A DNA stretch of 64,000 bases from Adiantum capillus-veneris (lineage: Eukaryota; Streptophyta; Polypodiopsida; Polypodiales; Pteridaceae). Numbering within the stretch: the first letter of the stretch is position 1; each line of letters begins with the position of its first letter. The stretch lies in contig CM043960.1 of assembly GCA_014529385.2 (NCBI GenBank), forward strand, positions 27,541,896 to 27,605,895. The letters are read 5' to 3'. The notes under the pieces were generated by a model. The model saw only the letters and a program-made list of their open reading frames with translations, had not been told where the DNA came from and made no database searches. Positions 55,050 to 64,000 of the stretch are shown one piece after another. Both the position numbers and the translations under genes were made by a program.

Positions 55050-56110
55050 AATGCTTGATTTGCTGATTATAATTTGTGTTAAAATAGATGATCTGGTTGG
55101 ACTTTAGGGATCCACTTCAGGCTTGATTTGGAAGACTGCGACAAGATTTGGACATTTGATGGTTTTTGTCTCCATTGCAATGTTGTTGTTGTTGGCTCTT
55201 TTGGCTTTTCTAAGTTATCTTTGGGAATCCATTTGTAGTTTGGTAAGCCAGTTGAAGCATGAAGTTATCATTTGAAGTTTTGTCGATGGCGTCGTTTATG
55301 ATGTGATGTGTTGTCAATTGAAAAGTTATATTGTAGTGAGGGACAAGTGTGATTAGCAAGCATTGTTTTGAGAATCCATATCTTTTGCCGCTTTGATGCC
55401 ATGATTGACTTCCAAATCCAAACATTTGTAACCCTTTTTCTGCAATTTCTTGCAAGTAATTGTTCTCAAAATGTGGATTGTCCGTCTTTTGTGTTGGAGT
55501 TGTTTGAATGTTGCCCTTCATCCCATATGTGATCTGTTTGTGCGAAGGGCATGTAAGGTGTATCCTTGAGATAGTAATTTAGTGTGTCATTTCGCTAATC
55601 GGGAACAGCCTTGTAAGTTCACATCCATGAAAATCCCCTAATGATTTTCTGATTGAGATCGATATCTGCCATGATAAGGAACCGATGTGGGCATTGTTTA
55701 ACATCTATGTTAATTGAGACATTGGCTTGTCCCAAACTAACCATGGTTTCCATGTTGGCTGCTTTTAGCTCAATATGAGTTGTTTCAATCATAAACTCTG
55801 ATAGTTTTAGGTAGATTGACTATTGCATAGTGTTGCCACGTACACGAGTGTCCACAAGTACTCTTTCGGTTGTGCCATCAGCTAACTAGACATTGATCCA
55901 AACATCCATACTGCCTAGCCAAGTTTTCTTGACTTGAACTACTGTAATAAGAGTTGGTGATTGATGTTTTTCCTTCCGCTTTAAACTCCACAACCTAGCT
56001 TCCTCCTGTGCTTGATCTTTAATTGCTTGATCCTTCTACTGGCATTCCTTAGCTAAATGAAATTTTCTCAAGCATTTCCGTAGTGAGAGGTTGATGATAC
56101 TTTTTTGATC
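55050..56110 (-). pseudogene. Gypsy gag end and protease remnant, decayed
   Basis: On the minus strand, a half zinc knuckle (FHLAKEC at about 56060) is followed by a Lys/Gln/Glu-rich linker and a retroviral-type aspartic protease region (VDVWINV, then the VLVDT active-site strand near 55845 and FLIMADIDLNQKIIRG near 55650). The usual Asp-Ser/Thr-Gly is altered after DT. Multiple stops occur. The downstream part fades into unrecognised sequence. Confidence 0.5.
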
Positions 56111-56333
56111 TGCTTCCATTTATACAGTTAAACATTACCTCTCCATACAATGTCGCAAGTTGGACGGCACCACTTGGTGATATGTCATTGATCAAATATG
56201 AGCCATTACCCCACTTTTTGAGTTTCTAGGAATGTTGCTATTAGACAACTCATGCCCCCTCCATCTCAAGACTTGCGCTATGCATAGTGTAGGAATTAAG
56301 AACTCTACATGCAGTATGGCATTTATCCAAACT

Positions 56334-56837
56334 CTAAATTGAAAGGTGTTGTGTTATGTGGTGTCTTGTATGGTGCCCGATATGCCCATAAAGCTGAATG
56401 TAGTTTCTGATCCCAGTTTGTTCTAGATTCATTGATAATTTTTGTGGGCACTGTGCATAATATTTTGTTGGTGCTCTTGGCTTGCGGTTTGCTTGAGAGT
56501 GGTATGGGGCTGATTTAAAATGAAGAACCATAAATTCATGCAACAGATAACTAATCATGTCATTCAGGAAATGAGTTCCTTGATCACTAATGATTTTGAT
56601 TCGAAGGCCATATCTTGTGAAAATATTCTCATACAAGACATGCGTTGTTGTTCTATCATCGTTGTTTTGTGTTACCTTGGCCTCCACCCATTTGGTTAAA
56701 TAATATGTGGCCACTATAATGTATTGAGCATGTGTTCGATATGTCGGTGGCGAGATAGGCCTAGCAAAGTCTATTCCCCATTTGGCAAAGGCCCGTGCTC
56801 CTAACATTGGTCTTAGAGGCATTTCATTACATCGCAT
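56334..56837 (-). pseudogene. Gypsy integrase core fragment
   Basis: On the minus strand: FAKWGIDFARPISPPTYRTH, YLTKWVEAK, IISDQGTHF and APYHSQAN, the Asp-Asp(35)Glu core of a gypsy integrase. It breaks after HSQANRK, where the Glu motif should follow, and continues in another frame. Sequence character (PP-TYRTHAQYIIVA) suggests an Athila/Tat-type relative rather than the chromoviruses here. It lies 5' of the protease remnant on the same strand, contrary to normal pol order. Confidence 0.8.
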
Positions 56838-57136
56838 CGGTACTTTCGTGCGTTGGTTCTAGAACAGTTGGTTTGAGCTAAAAGTGGTGCCAAGCAGTGC
56901 AAAGAGTGCCTACACATGAGGGGTCAAGTGTTAAGGCTAGTATGTAAGGCCTAGGTAGGCAAGGACTGGTGGAAATTCATGTATCATGTGGTTTCTTGGG
57001 CCAAAAATGACTCTAGGAAAGCCAATTGGGGAGGCAAGTCTATTTGTTTGAAGTGTGGTTCTAATGCACCTGGAAATGTACAGTTCAAACTCCTCTAAAA
57101 GCCGGTCTAGAGGACTCCTCAAACGGAGCGTCGGTG
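56838..57136. other. Unassigned DNA
   Basis: No supported gene. Confidence 0.3.
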
Positions 57137-58849
<1,713 letters not shown>

Positions 58850-58854
58850 TCTTC

Positions 58855-58873
58855 TGGTGCCCCCATGGAGGAG
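58855..58873 (+). promoter_or_regulatory. Primer-binding-site-like motif
   Basis: TGGTGCCCCCATGGAGGAG begins with the TGG expected for a PBS and closely resembles the motif after the 5' LTR of the 31452-40226 element. The matching tRNA was not identified. Confidence 0.5.
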
Positions 58874-58927
58874 CACATTGATTGCTCCTGATTCGGTGAA
58901 GAAAAATAGATTTTTGCATTGGTAAAG

Positions 58928-60061
58928 ATGGTGTCTTGGAGCTATGGTACAATTTTCACCATTGAAGAGAGTCTAGACGTGTGGATTGCAGATTTTGAGC
59001 TGTATATTCTATCTTTACAGATGTCAAACAAGAACAGCAAGATGCAAACTTTTTTGTTGGTGATGCTTACAACAAAAGTGTGGTACGAAGCGTTGGAAGG
59101 TGAGCCGAGGCTTGCTTGGCTGGCTCTACGAGCGTGATTCTTACACGATTTTTACAAAGAAGTGTCCCCAATCAAAGTAGATGACAAATAAGCTAAAATA
59201 GGATGTAAGTGAAGAATTTGGTTTGTTTTTGGATTGTTTTGAAGCTTGTTGGGTAGCATTAGCGGGAGCCATGCCGTTGACTAATGGCAACTACTTGAAG
59301 CTAAACAAATTCATGGTGTGCCTACATCCTAAAGTGAGGGAAAAGGTAGATTTTGAAATCATGGAAAACTATAATGGTGCAATGGCAATTGTGAAGGCAA
59401 AGAGCAGGAAAATCAAAAAGAAAATTGAGTAGGGAGTGTTGGGTTATGAAGTTGTGGTTCCTACTCAACCATAGGGTCCTAGGGATGCTACTCACAAGGA
59501 GAACCATGGGGAATTGAGGTGTAGCAGTTGTGCCGCAAAAGTGGGTGCAAAGTGTGCAGGATATACTTCAGCAAATGTAGGAATTGCGGCTAAGTGTGAT
59601 GGATAGAGGCCAGCCAAGAGGGGCAATAGGCAGGGCAAGGCCATTGCCTTGCAAGTGCTATAATTGTGGTGAAGAAGGACATTATGTGCTAGACTTTCCT
59701 CATCTGCCAAGAGAAAGAGGTGGTATCTATCCGTTATTTGGTAGGGGAAGGGGTTAGGCATAGCTTAATGGCCCGAGGGAGCAAGTGGTCGAGAATCCAA
59801 TGCAACCAGCTCCTCCGGATGGCGATGAAGTCCCTAGGGTGAACATCATTGGTGTAGATAAGCAGGATGTCAAATTTTTGGCCAACAAAAGGGAAAGAGA
59901 TGAAAGGAAACAGAAATCAAGCAAGAAACTAGAGCCTGTAAAGGTGAAGGGAAGGTGTACAAGGGTATGGAGTAGCCGAAAATTATCCAGAAGAGAAGGC
60001 ATTGTAAGATCAAGCAAGCGGAGTTCCATCTTGGCCGTGTCTACCCCGAAATATGATTTGG
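58928..60061 (+). pseudogene. Gypsy gag remnant with zinc knuckle
   Basis: The ATG at 58928 opens a gag-like N-terminus (DVWIADFELYILSLQ, WYEALEGEP). After several frame changes, a zinc knuckle at 59656-59697 reads CYNCGEEGHYVLDF, where the last Cys has become Phe. A Pro- and Lys-rich tail with EVPRVNIIGVDK follows to a stop at 60064. The minus-strand LTR 60062-61689 has inserted at its end. Many stops show decay. Confidence 0.6.
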
Positions 60062-61254
60062 TGTAACATTTAATGGTCTAAAAACTTATGTGTAGCGGAA
60101 ATTAGCATGAACATAGTGGGCATTTCATTAGCATAGATTCCTAATGAGAATTACAAAAGTGCTTGGGTGGAGAGAGCAACAAAAAGCATAACACCTAGTT
60201 AGATAGCATCAACACGACTTTCAAAAGAGAGAGAAATTAAGCTATTTACAACAGTTGAGGACCGGATTTGCATGGAGCCGGTCCCCCCTCCAAAAGGCTT
60301 TGTATTATGGTTTCTCCCATCAAGAGAGACATTGTACAATACAATTCTTTGTGTTCCTTCAAGACTGGCTAGTGCAATGAAGATGAAAGCTTCATGCACT
60401 AAGCAAAACACTTAGTAAACACAAATTTAATTATCCCCGTTCTCAGACCCAAGACCTCACACACCTTCGACGATGGTGAGAGCTAGCAGGGTATGAGAGT
60501 AGATTGAGAGGAAGAAGGAGTATCTTATGAGGAAGATGTACATCTCCTCACATAATCACTCATATTAGCATAGCTTTAGCTTAGTAATTAGCTTGGTAGA
60601 GGAGATGATCATGCATTGAATCTTGGCTCTTGGTTGGATTTGCATCCACAAGCCAAGAGTGTGTCGATGTAGGCTTCTATCTCACAAGCTTGGAGTAGGT
60701 GATGAGCTCTCCATTAAAGCTTGGGAAGAGATAGTCTTCTCTTTCTTCACACATGAGATTGTGTGAGTGTGTGTGTGATAATTCCTTGCAAAAATCAGCC
60801 CCCACTCTCTCTTGGGCGAGCCCTCTTGCTATTTGCTCTTGCTCCAGCCTTATTGGCCCTCCCCAAGTCAAGCCAATGACCATTAAGCAGCATAAGTGAT
60901 AGCCTTCTGAGATGTGTCCCCCTTTCCCCTTTTGTGAGAGCTTTAGGTAATTTAATAATTAAACTAAACTCTCATTGGACCCCTTTGCCTCCTGGCCAAT
61001 AGGAATCAGGCAAGCCATTGGGCTCCTGAATGCTCATTTGACCCATTGGGAGACTGTCCAATAGTCTTCTAGGAGACTTAATTCTCATTGGTTCTTTTAT
61101 TAAGTGTTTTTAAATTAATTAAACTAGATTTAGTCTACCCTAATTCTCATTGGTCCACCTCCAAGGCCATCCAATAGGAATTGGGCACACCTTGTGGGCA
61201 TCTGGGCTAGGGAGCTGACATGTGTCCCTAATTCCCTTTGTGCAAAGGGAGCCT

Positions 61255-61293
<39 letters not shown>

Positions 61294-61689
61294 TGTGTGT
61301 GTGTGTGACTTTCTCTCTTATCCCCTAGAAGAAGGGCTCGCCCCCTCTCACGTAGGGATATGCAAAGACTTTTTAGTCACACCAAAGCATCCAATTTCCC
61401 CTAGGGTTGACCTTTGGACACAACCTTTGAATTTTGGAACCTTAGCGTTTTGGAAGTCTTAATGGGCTGAACCTTAGGGTCTTTTTATCCCATTGTTGCA
61501 CATGGCTCTTTTGCAGATGGCCCCCCCTTTGGATCCCTATTTTCCCTCCGTTGGATCCCTACTGTGGCCGGTCTGCTAGCTTAACCAATATTCTAGCTTT
61601 TTCTCCCCTAGCACTTCCCTACATTAAAATGATCAGTTTAATATGAGAAAATCATTTAGGAGAATTAGATATTGATTATTATGACATTA
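60062..61689 (-). repeat. 3' LTR of minus-strand chromovirus C (LTR family 2)
   Basis: On the minus strand it starts at 61689 (TAATGTCATAATAATC, TG altered to TA) after a purine tract and ends ...ATGTTACA at 60062; length 1,628 bp. 545-1122 is a partial copy. It has the stem-loop pair seen at 53246-53271 (here about 60263-60286) and a (TG)n on the plus strand at 61259-61306. Confidence 0.82.
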
Positions 61690-62045
61690 CCTCTCTCTTG
61701 AAATCATTGTCGTCCTCGACTATGGTGTAGAGAAGATAAAGCATATTCATGAGTCCTTTTCTTAGCGGGTAGAGGATCCCTATGTTACCCTACGACATCA
61801 TTCCACAATGGATGACTAGTCCATTTGGCGCTTGAGAGCCTGAGGCTACCGCAAGTATGTCTGCACATTAGTCCTATCAGTCTTCCATAGTAGAGTGACA
61901 AGCTCTACTTGGTGTTTGGGAGATGTCGTCTCCGCAAACTTGATCTAATCATGCATACTACTTCATTTTTGTGCACAATAAAGAAAAAGAAAGTCTTATA
62001 AGACAAAAAAAACTTTGTTCATTTTTAACATTTTGTACATTTCGC
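61690..62045 (-). other. Chromovirus C 3' untranslated region and polypurine tract
   Basis: On the minus strand it ends TTTCAAGAGAGAGG (61690-61703), equivalent to the tract at 43896-43909. No coding sequence. Confidence 0.65.
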
Positions 62046-63257
62046 TTACTCTTGGGAAGCATTGTAAGCATTGACAAGGTTTAGGTTATCATTTAATTGT
62101 ATGCCTTGCATCCATCTAGCATCTTCAAAAGAATAATTCTTAAACTTAATAAGATATCGTTGGATAGTCTTACCGCCTCTTAATACCTTGTCTTCATGTC
62201 GGAGAATGGACTCGAGCTGCAGCACCTCCTCTTGGTCCTCGATCTCCGGTGGGTCTTCAATAGTTGGTTCTTGAGGTGGCTCTCCTTTGTAAGGCTTTAA
62301 TAGGCTCACATGAAAATCATTGTGTATGAGCCAATGATTGGGCAACTTGAGTTGATAGGCCATCTCATTGATTGGCCTAAGAATCTGGAAGGGACCATAG
62401 TACCTTTTTGCTAGTTTAGCATAGTACTTTTGGTGGCCTGTAGGATTCTTTCCCGTCGTGTGCCTTAATCGAGCCTTGGGAAACTTTAATAAGACCCAAT
62501 CATTTTCTTTAAAGGCTTGGGCTCTTCTGTGCTTGTCAGTAGCAGCCTTTTGCCTTTGCTGTGAGATAGAGATAGCATCCTTAATCTTTTGAAAAGATTC
62601 TTGTAGGTCTCGGCTATACTCATCTGCAACGAAGATCTTCCCATGTACCTTAAGTAGCAAGGGACTTTTTGATCTTCCCTCAATTACCTCGAAAGGTTCT
62701 TTTCCCGTGGAAGTATGTACAGTGTTATTGTAAGCATACTCCAATAAGGGTAAGTACTTCTCCCATTGGGATCTTTGATCTACTTCCGTTACATAGGCTT
62801 TTAGTAGATCGAGAATGGTTAGGTTAGCTATTTCACTTTGGCCATCCGTTTGTGGATGATAGGCCGAAGAGAAGTTTAGCCTTGTTCCTAAATTCTCAAA
62901 GAGACCCTTCCAGAAACTACTGGTCATTCTAGGATCTCTATCCGACACTATGGACATTGGCAAGCCATGGTACTTGAAAATTTGTGAAATGAAGAGGGTT
63001 GCCATTTGATGGGCTTTGATAGTCTTTTTGACAGGTATAAAATGAACTTGTTTATTGAACCTGTCTACTATCGTCCATATTCTCATATTCCCATGGATAG
63101 ACTTAGGCAATCCAAAGATAAAATCCATGGATATGCTCTCCCATGGTGAATTAGGGATTGGCAAGGGTTGAAGCAATCCAAGTTGCTTCCCTCTATCAAA
63201 TTTTGTCTTTTGGCAAACCACACATTTAGAAACATACTCTTGTATGTTCACTTTCAT
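62046..63257 (-). CDS. Chromovirus C integrase core and chromodomain (intact reading frame, 403 codons)
   Basis: An open frame covers the end of the HHCC finger (KCVVCQKTKFD), the catalytic core (SMDFIFGLPKSI, SIVSDRDPRM, AYHPQTDGQSE), the GPF region (KRYYGPFQILRPINEMAY) and a C-terminal chromodomain-like segment (LQLESILRHEDKVLRGG, then RYLIKFKNYSFEDARW). The D, D and E residues are present. The family integrates retroviral-type cDNA; the chromodomain is thought to target chromatin. The frame is cut from the upstream finger by a small inverted duplication near 63299-63343. Homologous to 42290-43547 but much better preserved, so this element is younger. Confidence 0.9.
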   Translation of the reverse strand: MKVNIQEYVSKCVVCQKTKFDRGKQLGLLQPLPIPNSPWESISMDFIFGLPKSIHGNMRIWTIVDRFNKQVHFIPVKKTIKAHQMATLFISQIFKYHGLPMSIVSDRDPRMTSSFWKGLFENLGTRLNFSSAYHPQTDGQSEIANLTILDLLKAYVTEVDQRSQWEKYLPLLEYAYNNTVHTSTGKEPFEVIEGRSKSPLLLKVHGKIFVADEYSRDLQESFQKIKDAISISQQRQKAATDKHRRAQAFKENDWVLLKFPKARLRHTTGKNPTGHQKYYAKLAKRYYGPFQILRPINEMAYQLKLPNHWLIHNDFHVSLLKPYKGEPPQEPTIEDPPEIEDQEEVLQLESILRHEDKVLRGGKTIQRYLIKFKNYSFEDARWMQGIQLNDNLNLVNAYNASQE

Positions 63258-63288
63258 GGTAGGCCAATAGAATATGTTTCAATTCCCT

Positions 63289-64000
63289 TTAAGGTAGACT
63301 CAATCCCTGTATGCGTGGCTCAATCCCTCTATGCCACGCATACGGTGGAGCATGAGATTCATACATTACTTTCTCTCGTAGTGAGTTAGTAACGCATAGT
63401 CTATTGCCATAGAGAAGATAACCGTCTTGTAAAGTAAATGGTTCTTCTTTCTTCCCTAATGCAAGGGATGAAATCACATCTCTAAAATCGGGATCAATAG
63501 CGTACTCATCTATCATTGAAGATAGATCATTGTGAGTTGCTATGGAAACCTCATTCACTCTCGGCCGTCTTGAGAGTGCATCAGCGACTTGATTATGCTT
63601 GCCAGCAATGTGAGCAATATGAAAATGAAATTGCGAAAGGAAATTTGCCCACCTCATTTGTTTGTCGGAGAGCTTGGTCTGCGTCATGAAGTACTTAAGA
63701 CTTTGGTGATCCGTTCACAGAATGAAAGGAGTTCCCAATAAATAGTGCTTCCATGAGTCTAAGGCATGTAGAACTGCAAGGAATTCCTATTCATATATGC
63801 CTAGAGCTTGCTCAACAGGGTCGAGCCTTCGACTCTCATAGCCTATGACGTGCCCTTCTTGGAGTAAAACAGCTCCAAGGCAATCACCACAAGCATCACA
63901 TTGGACCTCAAATGGTTTTGAGAGATCCGGTAGTGTAAGCACAGGTTGAGAGATAAGATTTTCGAAAGCATTTTTCTCTTTAGCAGACCATGTATACCTA
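63289..64000 (-). pseudogene. Chromovirus C RNase H and integrase finger start (cut by window end)
   Basis: On the minus strand from the window edge: KPFEVQCDACGDCLGAVLLQ, YESRRLDPVEQALGIYE, then TDHQSLKYFMTQTKLSDKQ and KHNQVADALSRRP, the RNase H end, followed by the integrase N-terminal region with HAPPYAWHRGI. In-frame stops are at about 63788 (TAG after GIYE) and 63716 (TGA before TDHQS). The frame leaves register at the inverted duplication near 63320. RT and gag would lie beyond 64000. Confidence 0.85.

Overview
The window looks like gene-poor, repeat-packed nuclear DNA of a land plant with a large genome. The evidence is a Tnp2/TnpA CACTA transposon, a plant-type hAT transposase (DUF659 class), Ty1/copia and Ty3/gypsy chromovirus elements, coding-poor LTR elements and a LINE, all separated by very long (CT)n and (CA)n tracts. 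A seedless vascular plant such as a fern would fit, but nothing here fixes the species. I found no intact host protein-coding gene and no tRNA or rRNA gene. The best candidate for non-transposon coding DNA is a decayed kinase-like plus RING-like pseudogene at 22.3-24.1 kb.

Left part (1-22 kb) is a stack of insertions. Two LTR fragments (1-544, 545-1122) lead to a decayed hAT transposase (2373-3400). That gene is interrupted by a 17.6-kb CACTA element (3401-21034) with CACTACAA/TTGTAGTG ends and a perfect 3-bp target duplication TTG. The hAT gene resumes at 21038 and runs to about 22213. The CACTA element carries its own minus-strand genes (tnpA-like 4438-5265, tnp2-like 5454-8940). It has itself received a copia element (9062-14565, 192-bp LTRs, perfect AGAGG duplication, initiator-Met-type primer site, polypurine tract) and a LINE (about 15.75-20.48 kb). 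The LINE has a long open ORF2 with endonuclease and reverse transcriptase.

Middle part (22-28 kb): the kinase/RING pseudogene on the minus strand, an AT-rich tandem-repeat stretch, a poorly resolved region that may be a minus-strand LTR, and compound microsatellites.

Right part (27.9-53.6 kb): two partial chromoviruses share one LTR, in the order gag-PR-RT-RH-truncated IN, LTR, RT-RH-IN-chromodomain, LTR. The shared LTR is split by an 8.8-kb element (31452-40226) with 2.85- and 3.06-kb microsatellite-filled LTRs and an internal region lacking polymerase. The right LTR is split by an 8.0-kb element without recognisable coding capacity (44339-52328) that has a tRNA-Asp-like primer site. Beyond it lie an inverted LTR fragment, minus-strand gypsy gag-protease and integrase remnants, a plus-strand LTR and gag remnant (about 57-60 kb), and the 3' half of a third chromovirus on the minus strand (60062-64000), cut by the window edge.

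No new host system is evident. The observations most worth following are the LINE whose ORF1 and ORF2 share one frame separated only by stop codons, the membrane-segment ORF just before the polypurine tract of the polymerase-less element, the PBS-like motif it shares with another gag element, the two-chromovirus array with complementary deletions, and the kinase/RING fragment.
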